64,000 nucleotides of DNA from Portulaca oleracea (taxonomy: Eukaryota > Streptophyta > Magnoliopsida > Caryophyllales > Portulacaceae): positions 11,786,841 to 11,850,840 of the forward strand of contig CM055889.1 in NCBI GenBank assembly GCA_029582165.1. The letters are read 5' to 3'. The position numbers and the translations under genes are program-made. Below, piece after piece: positions 35,073 to 44,589 of this stretch. A model generated the notes under the pieces. The model was given only the letters and a program-made list of their open reading frames with translations, was not told the DNA's origin and made no database searches. Position 1 is the stretch's first letter. Each line of letters begins with the position of its first letter.

Positions 35073-36067
35073 GTCATGAATGACATCTTTGGGTCTAGGT
35101 ATTGAATGGAACTATGCTCATCAAACAAAGCATCTATAGATTCAATAACGGTGTTCATCATTACATACTCATTGGGTTCAACAACCATGAATCTATAAGC
35201 CTTACTATTTTGTGCATAACCGATAAAAATGCATTCAATACCTCTTTCACCAAATTTTCTCTTTTTAGGTTTAGGCACTTTAACAATTGCCCTACAACCC
35301 CAAATTCTAAGATAATTCAGATTTGGCTTACGTTTGTTCCAAATTTTATAAGGAGTAATAGAACTTCCTTTTGAAGGTATTCTATTTAGGATGTAGCATG
35401 TTGTAAGCATTGCTTCACCCCAAAAACCTTCACTTAAACCAGAGTTAGAAAACATAGCATTAACCATTTCTTTAAGGGTTCTATTTTTCCTTTCAACCAC
35501 CCCATTTTGTTGAGGAATATAGGCGGTTGTGACTTGATGTACAATATCGGTTTCAATAAAGTACTTAAGATCATAGTACTCTCCACCCCTATCTAATCTA
35601 AGGATTTTAATGAAAGTTTCACAATGAAGTTCACTTTTAACTTTGTATAATTTAAACTTATCAAGTGTCTCATCTTTTGAATTTAAGAGATATAAATCAC
35701 AATATCTAGAACAATCATCAATAAAAGTTATGTAATACTTCTTGCCACCCATTGAAGGGTTACTATGGAAATCACCTAAATCACTATGAATTAATTCAAA
35801 TAATTTAGTTTCCCTTTTAACATTAGAGAAAGAAGACTTAGTATTCTTGGTTAACATGCAAGTCCTACATTTCTCTACATGTTCATCAATAGAAGGAGTC
35901 AAGTCTAGTTTCGACATATCTTTTAACTTCTTAAAGTTTACATATCCTAGATGAGCATGCCATAGAGAAGGAGAAGGGTTAACACGAATGTAAGTAGAAT
36001 CAACGTTAATTTCATTAATAACATGAACATCACTACGAACATTACAAACCAAGTTTAACTTAAACAT
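35018..36067 (-). CDS. Copia integrase region (349-aa open frame)
   Basis: The longest open frame in the window. It shows the integrase N-terminal zinc motif ('LWHAHLGYVNF' ... 'CRTC') and the catalytic core with Asp in 'HSDLGDF', 'FIDDCSRY' and Glu in 'QQNGVVERKNRT', followed by 'GFWGEAMLTTCYILNRIPS' and 'GCRAIVKVPKP' of the copia C-terminal domain. In an intact element it would be part of a single gag-pol polyprotein; here frameshifts at both ends isolate it. It inserts retrotransposon cDNA into the genome and is not a host gene. Confidence 0.88.
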   Translation of the reverse strand: MFKLNLVCNVRSDVHVINEINVDSTYIRVNPSPSLWHAHLGYVNFKKLKDMSKLDLTPSIDEHVEKCRTCMLTKNTKSSFSNVKRETKLFELIHSDLGDFHSNPSMGGKKYYITFIDDCSRYCDLYLLNSKDETLDKFKLYKVKSELHCETFIKILRLDRGGEYYDLKYFIETDIVHQVTTAYIPQQNGVVERKNRTLKEMVNAMFSNSGLSEGFWGEAMLTTCYILNRIPSKGSSITPYKIWNKRKPNLNYLRIWGCRAIVKVPKPKKRKFGERGIECIFIGYAQNSKAYRFMVVEPNEYVMMNTVIESIDALFDEHSSIQYLDPKMSFMTWFQKISKLLMNIMRMMK

Positions 36068-36554
36068 TTCTCAACACATTGCCCTTCCCAACAAATATCC
36101 CACCCTTAGAAAGTACATACTTGTCCCCATTATAGGTTTGTACAAAGCCATGCCTCCTTAGGAGAAATCCAGACACAAGATTCTTAGTCACCTCCGGAGC
36201 AAAATAAATATCATTCAAAGTAAGAATTTTGCCGGAAGTAAACTCTAAATCAACTTGTCCTATGGCTTCAAGCGGAACCGAAGCATTGTTCCCCATGAAG
36301 AGACTTTTGCCTTTAACCAGTGTGAAATTCTTGAAATAAGAGCGATTGTTGCATATGTGCTTGGAAGCACTCGAATCGACAAACCATGCGTAGTCATCAC
36401 TAACCACATAGATTTGATCCTTAATCATCGTAATAAAGTTATTCTTATCATCCTTGACTTTCTCCTTTCCTTTTCCGAGTTGGCCATGTTTCTTTTTCCA
36501 AACATGGCAATCTCGTTTCTTGTGATTGGGGTTTCCACACTCCCAACACAACAT
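36060..36554 (-). pseudogene. Copia gag zinc knuckle and protease
   Basis: The frame starts with an intact CCHC knuckle 'CWECGNPNHKKRDC' (CX2CX4HX4C), followed by a Lys-rich stretch, then the protease with 'WFVDSSASKHICN', the copia aspartic-protease box where Ser replaces the usual Gly of DSGAS. It ends with the pre-integrase part 'LVSGFLLRRHGFVQTYNGDK'. A frameshift near 36065 disconnects it from the integrase. Confidence 0.88.
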
Positions 36555-36559
36555 CTTAG

Positions 36560-37265
36560 GCTTCTTACTGTTGGTGTTCTTATTGTCATTAGGCCTTTTC
36601 TTTCCCTGCCATGGCGGCTAGACTCATCATCTTGTACAACATGTACTTTAGAGACATCCTCGAGATCATCCTGCAAACGAAGCTCTTCTTCTATGCGAAG
36701 ATGATTAGCGAGTTCCTTAAGAGGCCGCTTTCTTATGTTTTAGGGTTCTCTTAGTTTCTTTCCAAGAAGGGGGCAATTTGTCAATAATAGAAGACATTAC
36801 AATGGACTCGTCAATGTGAAGATTATGTTGTGTGAAATTACTTAATATACGCTGAATTTCATGTAATTGGTCCAACACCGGACAACCATCTATCATGCGA
36901 TAATTCATAAATTGACTTAGTAGGAAATTCTTGCCAGAGGCATCTTCCGACATGTATTTGTGCTCCAATGCTTCCCATAATTCTTTTGCGGTTTCAATGT
37001 GTTGGTAAACATCGAATAAGGTATCAATCATCCCATTGAGAATACACCCACGACAAATGTAATCATCGTTCTCGAACTTTTGCCTTCTCCTTGTCTCCGC
37101 TAATGTTTCATTTTCAACCTCCTCACGATAAGGACTGTTGAGCACATAGACCACCTTCAACGTGGTGAGGATGAAATGCATCTTCTTTTGCCAACGACAG
37201 AAGTTGACACCATCAAACTTATCAAGTTTTTGGAAGTATGAAGTCATATCCTTGAGTGAAGCCAT
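36560..37265 (-). pseudogene. Copia gag
   Basis: Starts 'MASLKDMTSYFQKLDKFDGV', then 'WQKKMHFILTTLKVVYVL', 'ETAKELWEALEHKYMSEDAS', 'MSSIIDKLPPSWKETKRTL', the gag capsid of plant copia elements. The frame stops near 36717 and gag continues in another frame ('NHLRIEEELRLQDDLEDVSK') toward the zinc knuckle. Confidence 0.88.
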
Positions 37266-37296
37266 AACTCTCTTCGCACTTACAAAAGTCTAAGAT

Positions 37297-37778
37297 TGTT
37301 GGAGAAAAAACAATAATGGATGGGAATTAACTTGGTAAAGCAAGAGAGTCGTAGGCGTGCCTACTCTCCTTAGACTTTTGTATCAACCGTACAAAGTCTT
37401 AGGGATAAAACTCTGCCAAGCAAACTCTAAGAATTTAGTTTCACACCTCCATGATCAAACTCTAGAATTGCTGCAGTTCAACACTAGAGAAAGGGTGTTT
37501 AAAATGGAAAATAAAAAACTCAATGAACAAATGACAACAAGCATCCTATTTATAAGCCTTTGAAGAGGCATTTTGATAGGATTGGAAATGGATAATCATC
37601 CTTAATGGATAAGGATTAATAACCATCACTAATGGATAGGACTTGATAATCATTATTAATGATAAGAGTTGGATAAATGATGATAATATCAAATAAGATC
37701 GTCATTACCCAAAATAGGAATTATTAGGAAGTTATCCACTTATAATTCCTAACCCTATACACTTGAAATTATCCAATA
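37297..37778 (-). repeat. 5' LTR of the copia element
   Basis: 482 bp. The minus strand carries a TATA box (GGCTTATAAATAGG, plus about 37547-37560). The terminal dinucleotide is TA in place of CA at 37777-37778. Confidence 0.9.
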
Positions 37779-38494
37779 AAAAACTAGTGAAATATCTTAT
37801 TTGGAATGTTTGGTTGGATGATTGTTTCAACTAGCTTTTTATCCTGGCCCCCAAAAGCTAATTTACAAAAGGCTACTATAATTAGATTTTTATGAATGAC
37901 TTTTGGCTATTTTATATTGTAAATTACTGTATTGATCAAGTGATTTATAACATTACAAAAAATGTTACTGAAACGTTTTAGGGTTAGTATTCTAACTTTA
38001 GGTGGTTTTATTTTGTTGATTATGCGTGTAACTTTTGTTTAGAATATATATTTATTTAATAATAATTTAGAAAATATTTACATTATGTTGTAAAAATAAC
38101 TTAATTAGTATAAAAATTTTAGTCTTACCGAAGAATATTTTGAAATCATTGGACAATTTACTTATTAGCCTATTAATATAAGTATTGATCTTTAGTAATT
38201 ATTTGTTGGACACACACATATGAAGGAAAAAAAAACCAAACAATAAATAAAAATATAAAAAACACTTAAATATGGAGGGAAAAGCACAGTAAAGAAAAAA
38301 ATAATCTTAAAAATAATAAAAACAAATAAGGACATAATTGAAAATTCAAGCAAAAAAGTCTTACTACAAACAACTAATTTTACCAAACATTTCGTAGAAA
38401 AACTGCTAATAGAAACTACTAAGAAAAACAGTTAACAAAACAACTAAAATCAAACAGTTATAAAGTTGATTAGCTAACAGCTAAAGACAGGCAA
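37779..38494. other. AT-rich intergenic
   Basis: No gene. 37800-38480 contains 'aactagctttttatcctggcccccaaaagcta' and 'caaacagttataaagttgattagctaacagct', which looks like a worn hAT-type repeat, but ends were not established. Confidence 0.4.
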
Positions 38495-39677
38495 TGTTAG
38501 GATCGAAATTCATATAAGAAACATCTTTTTAATTGGGAATTAGATCCAGATTGAACCAGATCTAATATTTCAGCGGAAGCGAACAAGATAATTAATTTAG
38601 AGATGTAGGTAATGAGAAAAAATAAACAAGATCAATGTAATGGTGATGAAGACAAGATTTTTACGTGGAAACCCAGAACGGGAAACTCTTGTCTTCATCA
38701 CCATTACATTGATCTTGTTTATTTTTCTCATTACCTACATCCCTATATTATTTATCTTGTTCGCTTCCACTCAATATTAGATCCGGTTTAATCTGGATCT
38801 AATTCCCAATTAGAAAGATGTTTCTTATCTAAATTTTGATCCTAACAAGTGGTATTAGAACCGGGTTCATCCAAATTTATCAGATTCAGAGACAGTCAGG
38901 TTCAATCAGGTTGTTCCTACATCTGACGCTTTGATTGCCCTTCAAGAAATTTTGGAGATGTCGTATCTTCATGGAATTTGGTCCAAGGTGAAGTTCGTTG
39001 GGCATTGTCCCAATTTCATTCAGACTCACATTTGGAAATAAATAATTATTTTCCTTAAGGATACTGCTTGGGCTCTAAGCAGTTGATTTCGACTGGAAGA
39101 CTATTTTATGTCTACTTGGGTTTACTATAAATACTAGGTTGTTCAACCTAGTTTGGTGTGGCCAAATTATGTGCCTCTTAGGCACCCTTATGAAATCTTT
39201 TTTTCTATTCCACTTTGAGAGTTTTATTATGAGACTATAATATCTTTATATCACGTTACCCTTCCTTTGAGATATGCCTACTCCCGTTGTGTTATAACCG
39301 TTTGAGATCTTTCCTTCTTGATCTTGTTGTGTTATACAACCGTTTGGGATACCCTTTGTAACCTACTCCCGTTGTGCTATAATCGTTTGAGATAGATCTT
39401 TCCTTCTTGATTTCGTTGTGTTATACAACCGTTTGGGATACCCTTTGTAATATCTCCATTATAGTCGATATATCTTGCTTCCCGTGGTTTTTTCCCGATT
39501 TGGGTTTCCACGTAAAAATCATGTCTTCATCACCATTACATTGATCTTGTTTATTGTTTCTCATTATCTACATCCCTAAGTTAATTATCTTGTTCGCTTC
39601 CGCTGCAATGTTAGATCCGGGTCAATCTGGGTCTAATCCCTAACAAGATGTTTTATATCCGAATCTCAATCCTAACA
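38495..39677 (+). mobile_element. Aberrant LTR element with two U5-type ends
   Basis: Flanked by a perfect 5-bp TSD, GGCAA (38490-38494 and 39678-39682). The right end is a normal LTR 3' end (...ATCCTAACA; LTR about 39000-39677, with 'cccgtggttttttcccgatt'). The left end, 38495 to about 38680, is the same 3' end in reverse orientation. It is followed head-to-head by a direct copy (about 38682-38848) ending GATCCTAACA. Immediately after is TGGTATTAGAACC (about 38851), an initiator-Met-type primer site, then about 140 bp of internal sequence and the full LTR. No coding. Confidence 0.85.
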
Positions 39678-39829
39678 GGCAACAATCAACATTTGATCTC
39701 ACAAATGCCAATATCTTTCTATTTTCATCATTTCATCAATTTTCAATGATTTTCAATGAGTTTTGTATAAAGAAAGATAGGAGTGTGGACAAGACTCTAA
39801 GAGTCTCACGTCATGGCATCAAAACTACA

Positions 39830-40210
39830 TTATTACATATTAAATTGAAAACAAATATATTTTTTAATTTTTATACTATAATAACATATATAAAATGTAC
39901 AAAATTATATTTTTAGTCATATTATTTTCGATATATAAAAAAGGATCTAAAATATATCTAACGGATGATGTTGATTTTTCTATGATGTCATTTATTTATG
40001 CTAGTGTAAAATATATGTTAAAGTTCTTATAATTGATGATTTATCCAAACTATAAAATTTAGTGTAAAAAATAAAAAAATATAAATTAATTTTTGATGAA
40101 AAAGTAAAACACTTAAAAATACATTAGGCCAAGGCTTGCATCATTGTCCATTAAATATTAGATTATAAGCTGTTTTTGAGCCTGAAAATTACAAGTACTA
40201 GGCAGAAAAA
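39830..40210. repeat. Repeat family Y, copy 2 (uninterrupted)
   Basis: Aligns with 30610-31360 minus the nested MITE there, and provides the empty site (acattaggccaaggcttgca) for it. Confidence 0.6.
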
Positions 40211-40579
40211 GAATTACACAAACATACCAATCAACAACAATGGCTGAACCAAACCCACAAAAATCAAACATAACCAGAACGAGGAGGAAGGGCAGAACAT
40301 ACTTATATATATACAAATAGAAACAATGAAATCAATAGAAAACCCTAACCATTCGAATCCAGTAGCTGGAAGAAAACCTAGAACCCCTACCTTTCAATTC
40401 ACCTTTGTCGATGATGTACTTCTGCCGAAGAATGGGTGTTGAGTAGGGGAATGGACAACGGAAGGAGGCGGGCGACAACTGGGTTAATCAATAAACTAAT
40501 TAAATTTTTGAGGGTAAATGTGTCTTTTCAGGTTTTTAATTAGGGATGAAAGAACCCTAGAGGGGGAGTGGAGAGGGTT
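40211..40579. other. Intergenic
   Basis: No supported gene. Mixed-composition sequence with 'aaccctag' repeats, ending in a G-rich patch before the LTR-like block. Confidence 0.4.
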
Positions 40580-41225
40580 GATGAAATTTTCTACACTTTA
40601 ATTTACCAAGACGTTAATTAAATGGATAACACGATCAAACAGATGATTAAAACTTCTTTATTGAAATGAAAATTAAGTACATAAGAGAAAGAAGGGATTA
40701 GCAAACTCAGCAGAATTGACATTATAAGGTCCTCAAGTCCTCTTACAGAGGGAGGAACATTGAATCAGTTCCTACTAGACAACCTCACCAAGAACATTGA
40801 TGGAGTTACAACTCACTAAAGATAGAATCACTCTTTCTTTAGTTACAGGCGTATGATATCCTCACTAGAACACACTTTAGTTACAAATACTCTCACTACT
40901 TAACACACAAGTGGCTACTCTCAGAAATTTACTTCACAAAATTTCCTACACTTCGGTTTCTCTTCCTTGAAATCGTTGTTTTCTCCGGAGGATATATAGC
41001 CAAGCTTATTTATAATCGACATCTTCAGCTGCAACGACTCTTATTGACTTTCCTTGCTTCAGCGATTCTTTCCTTTACTGAATTGATTCTCAATCTTCAT
41101 ATTTTGGGAAGATGTCTCCTTGACATTTTCATCCAATCTCTGCAATCGCAAGTATACGGATTATGTTGTGATACTGGAGAAGTTATAAAGATGGAACGAT
41201 AGAAGTTTTGGATACTTCCCTAACA
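40580..41225 (-). mobile_element. LTR-like block, possibly solo
   Basis: The minus strand begins TGTTAGGGAAGTATCC and contains a TATA-like 'GGCTATATATCCTCC' (plus about 40990-41002), as in the other copia LTRs here. The left edge near 40580 (TGAAATTTTCTAC) is uncertain and no TSD is seen. No partner LTR is present in the window. Confidence 0.5.
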
Positions 41226-41900
41226 TATTCAACAATTTTGTTCTTTCGATCAAAACCGTTTCTGGAGGTCTGCGTTTGGAGGTCCTCTTCATGCATGGTT
41301 TCCATTAAGGTTGATGCATAGTGGAGGGCATCAGCTTGTTATTGAAATGACTCTCCCTTGCCATGGAATGAAAGTATTTATGTAACATTATGAAGTGTGC
41401 ATTAATGTGATGAATATTCTCAGTAATTATGTAATATTTTGAAATATCAATATTATTGAAAAGTATATCAATATTTTTAAAATTTATTAATTTATTACAA
41501 TTTATCATGCAAAAAATTGAACTATTTTAATATATACGGTTGACATGATGTTGGATATAATTGCAGAGACCACAATGTACTTGGAGGAGAGAAGTATGGA
41601 GGAAAGATGGGACGAGTGAGGATGAGCGATAAAGAGAAAAAAATTACAAGTGGATCTAATTTTATTAACTTTTAAATTTTTTTTCTTTTTCTTTTAATTA
41701 TGTAGCTATATAATAAAATATAATACATATTTCACTTACTTCAAGTCGCATACAACAATCGTTATCAATAATAGTAGTGCATTACTTACAAAACAATCGA
41801 TATTTGTATTTTGTATATCCCAACTCAAGTTCACCATTATTGAGAGCGTGACATACGCATGCCTTCGAAGCTGTGCATAATTAAAGTAAAATGATAAACA
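41226..41900. other. AT-rich intergenic
   Basis: No gene or RNA recognised; short chance frames only. Confidence 0.4.
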
Positions 41901-42253
41901 TCTTGACACAAGATGACTCTTAACCATCTTGCATTTCTTCTAAATCACTAATAAAATGAAATGTAAGTATATTTAAATCATTCTAAAGGTACGTTTCATT
42001 ATTTTTAGGATTACTACAATTTATAAATAATTTAAAAATAATTATTTATTTATATTTATTTCATAAATATAAAACTATGTATAAAATATGGATTTAATAA
42101 AATTAGGCTATAATTATATTTTTTCACCTAGCTAATTAGTATTATATTATTATAATTGATAAATATATATAATTGTTAAAGAAAATATTAATAAAATTTA
42201 CAAAAATGTGAAATATGAACAATTCAAGATGGTTAAGAACCATCTTGAGTCAA
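41901..42253. mobile_element. MITE family X, copy 2 (3' side of DIR gene 3)
   Basis: The left end 'ttgacacaagatgactctta...ccatcttgcat' pairs with the right end '...aattcaagatggttaagaaccatcttgagtcaa' as a ~33-bp TIR, itself partly palindromic. The interior matches copy 1 at 29940-30286. It lies 160 bp past the DIR gene 3 stop. Confidence 0.75.
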
Positions 42254-42413
42254 TATGATTATCATGCTCCTTTTCGAATTAATAAAGTCATAACGTTGCC
42301 CATTACTCCACGCACAATGAAAAATGAAAAAACAAAGACATCAAAATGCCAGATTATTAAAAGGAAGTGCACCCTGAAGGTAAAAGATTTATGGAGCAAA
42401 GTCAACAAATGAA

Positions 42414-42989
42414 TCAGTGAACAACAGTAACATTATAAGCAACAATGGCATTTCCAAGTGCAGCGTAACGAAAGTAAGTCTTGGCCAAGGCATACCCACG
42501 GGCCATTTGGAAAACGCCCGTTCCGCCCACCACCGGAAACTCCCTTATTCCCGGGTTCGATATCAAGTTGCCGGTCAGGATGCTGATGGAGCTTCCATTG
42601 TAGATCCCATCCACAAAGGTGAAACTGAGGGCCATTATCAGGGTGAGGTCTTCCCTGGATGCCCTACCGTACAACCCCTGGGCCCGACCCACTAGCTTTG
42701 ATCTCGGGTCGGGCCCCACGGTCAACGGGTCATCGACCATCACAATCGAGCCGAACCCATTGAAGCTGTTGGTCCCGGGGGCCGGGACTGCCGTAACGGC
42801 TGTGACGGAGTCACCGGTGAGGTTATCGTGAAAGTAGAATTGTAGGAGGGTGGTGCATTCCTTGCCATGAGCCTCCGTGTTGGCCCATGTTGGGCCAGAC
42901 TCGTGAGCCTGGCCCGTTGCTTGATATGGCATCATGATAAGGGCTGTGACAGCCAGAATTATCACCAACTGAATTGTGAGCTTCGCCAT
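42414..42989 (-). CDS. Dirigent protein, DIR gene 3 (191 aa)
   Basis: Complete and intronless, ATG at 42987-42989. The signal peptide 'MAKLTIQLVIILAVTALIMM' is followed by 'GPTWANTEAHGKECTTLLQF', 'YFHDNLTGDSVTAVTAV', 'DDPLTVGPDPRSKLVGRAQG', 'FVDGIYNGSSISI', 'REFPVVGGTGVFQMARGYAL' and 'NAIVAYNVTVVH'. All dirigent blocks are present and the length is normal. Differences from its sister at 29013-29609: Gln replaces Arg in the 'GVFRMARG' signature, a cysteine appears at 'GKECTT', and 'AIVAY' replaces 'AIVGY'. These could alter or weaken activity, but no frame damage is seen. Expected to be secreted and N-glycosylated (NLT, NGS, NVT) and to act as a trimer in phenoxy-radical coupling. Partner substrates unknown. 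Confidence 0.95.
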   Translation of the reverse strand: MAKLTIQLVIILAVTALIMMPYQATGQAHESGPTWANTEAHGKECTTLLQFYFHDNLTGDSVTAVTAVPAPGTNSFNGFGSIVMVDDPLTVGPDPRSKLVGRAQGLYGRASREDLTLIMALSFTFVDGIYNGSSISILTGNLISNPGIREFPVVGGTGVFQMARGYALAKTYFRYAALGNAIVAYNVTVVH

Positions 42990-43043
42990 GCCTTCTTATC
43001 TTTGATGCTTTTCTTACTCTCTCATCTCTCTGTGAATATTCCT

Positions 43044-43060
43044 ATGTATCTATAGAAAGA
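43044..43060 (-). promoter_or_regulatory. TATA box of DIR gene 3
   Basis: The minus strand reads TTTCTATAGATACATAG about 60 nt upstream of the ATG, predicting a very short 5' UTR of about 30 nt. Confidence 0.55.
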
Positions 43061-43373
43061 GGAACATGCATACAGCTGATTTTTTAAAATTTTTGTTTAG
43101 AACTTGATCGCGAGGCCCGATATATAATTCTTTATAAGATAACGATCAAAATGTAGAAGCATTGGCATTAATTTGACTTTTCGCCTGGAATGATTAATAA
43201 TAAGATTACAAAATAAATATCCTTTAGGCATTGACATTTGACTTGGAGCATGTGTGTACGAAGCTATTAGATGAACATGCGATGGCATGTTTTGGTTATA
43301 ATATTTGTGACTATAGGTTCAAGCGTACGCCCAACCAAACCTTAAAAAAATGTAAATGATGTAGGTCTTAAAC

Positions 43374-43969
43374 AGAGTAAATTACATTTACCTTACCTAA
43401 AATTTGTGGTAATAATTTTTGCACACCCAACATTTGTGAAATAATTTTCACCTTACTTGACATTAAATGTTCATAAATTCAAACCTCATAAAATATCTTA
43501 TAATTGATTTTTGTTGGATTTTCCGGTGTAACATTAAAAAGATAAATATGAATTGACTTTTTTTACCCTTGATATTAATTGGTATGTCTTTCAATGAAAT
43601 ATGAATTGACGTTTTTACCTTTAATATTAATTTATATGACATTAACAGGGGAGTGTTGAAGAAGAGGACTGTGAGAGGAATCGATTGTTAGTGTTTTCTA
43701 TTTGGAGTTTCGACACACCTTTTTCCATACAAAACAATGAAAGAGTCATTTAAGTCATTTCCTTCACAATATTATGGGCGGTATGATAAATTCACATAGT
43801 CATATAGCGGTATTATTGTATTTTTTCATTTCCGATGAGAAGTAACCAGATTTTGCCACTAAAAATCACTTTCACTTAATGTCAGGTAAGGTGAAAATTA
43901 TTTCACAAATGTCGGGTGTGTAAATGATTATTACCACAAATGTCAGGTAGGGTAAATGTAATCTAACTC
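43374..43969. mobile_element. Mutator-type MITE with ~90-bp TIR and 9-bp TSD
   Basis: The left arm 'agagtaaattacatttacct' through 'cttacttgacatt' is mirrored at the right ('aatgtcaggtaagg' to 'gggtaaatgtaatctaactc'). Perfect flanks GTCTTAAAC at 43365-43373 and 43970-43978. Non-coding. It lies about 380 bp upstream of the DIR gene 3 ATG. Confidence 0.9.
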
Positions 43970-43978
43970 GTCTTAAAC

Positions 43979-44580
43979 ATATTCTTTAATTATCATTTTG
44001 AATTATACTATTTAAATTATTCTAAAATTATATTTTGTATGTAGTTATATTATTTAAAAAGATATATTTATTAGTTTGAGGATTATTTAAAGGGAAATTG
44101 GATTTAAATAATTTGAACTTTGACCTGTAATAAACATCATAATATGAACTTTACATTTGTTTCTCAATAATTTGAACTTTGGCCCTCTAGGATTCCTGTA
44201 GCACATCACCGAGTTAAGAACTGCACAACTTGGTGGCACGCTGACGTGGCGGCGGAGGAGTTTGTGTTGACCTTTATTAGTTGTCTAGCCAACTTTGACT
44301 TGCCACCTCACCCTTCCCATTTCTATTCTCTCTCTTCCGACCACTTTCTCTCTCCTCTCCTTCGATCCAGTGAGCCATGGTTTCTCCCTCCGCTCTCTCA
44401 TTTTCTCTCTCTAATCCATCCCCCCTCCCTCTTTGCTCTTTCTTTCTCTTATCCTCTGTCATCTCCTCTCTCATCTATGGCTTTTGAGAGGAAAGATGAA
44501 ATGGGTGTGGAAGAATCGATGATCTTTAGGATCGAACGACAAAACCCTATCCAGCTGGAAGGAAGAGTCTAACTTGTGTC
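43979..44580. other. Repeat-like intergenic
   Basis: 44100-44260 resembles the end of a further transposon ('aacttgcacaacttggtggcac...' with repeated 'taatttgaacttt'). 44280-44480 is CT-rich. The 108-codon frame at 44246-44572 is Ser/Pro/Leu low-complexity and not a credible gene. Confidence 0.4.
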
Positions 44581-44589
44581 GGATCATCC

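Larger units (their letters stand above)
31433..37778 (-). mobile_element. Near-complete Ty1/copia retrotransposon
   Basis: LTRs at 31433-31915 (3' LTR for this strand) and 37297-37778 (5' LTR) run TG...CA/TA. In transcription order the interior codes gag, zinc knuckle, protease, integrase, reverse transcriptase and RNase H, the copia order. The purine tract beside the 3' LTR is 'GAAATGGCGAGGGAT'-like. The sequence after the 5' LTR is ATCTTAGACTTTTGTAAG, not the usual initiator-Met site. Frameshifts between modules and an inserted MITE (33532-34086) mean it cannot encode an intact polyprotein. The direct flanks (TTTTT versus AAAAC) show no TSD. Confidence 0.92.

Noticed and set aside
36255..36704. 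149-codon plus-strand frame
   Set aside because: Antisense shadow of copia gag/protease, which carries the CCHC and protease motifs on the minus strand.
29940..42253. Segmental duplication linking the DIR gene 2 and gene 3 flanks
   Set aside because: First suspected because two blocks match on each side. Block X has terminal inverted repeats, block Y has a third copy near 48995, and their order is reversed (X-Y, then Y-X), so they are dispersed repeats.
44246..44572. 108-codon frame starting MAAEEF
   Set aside because: Derived from CT-rich sequence; the opposite strand is equally open with Glu/Arg-rich low complexity.
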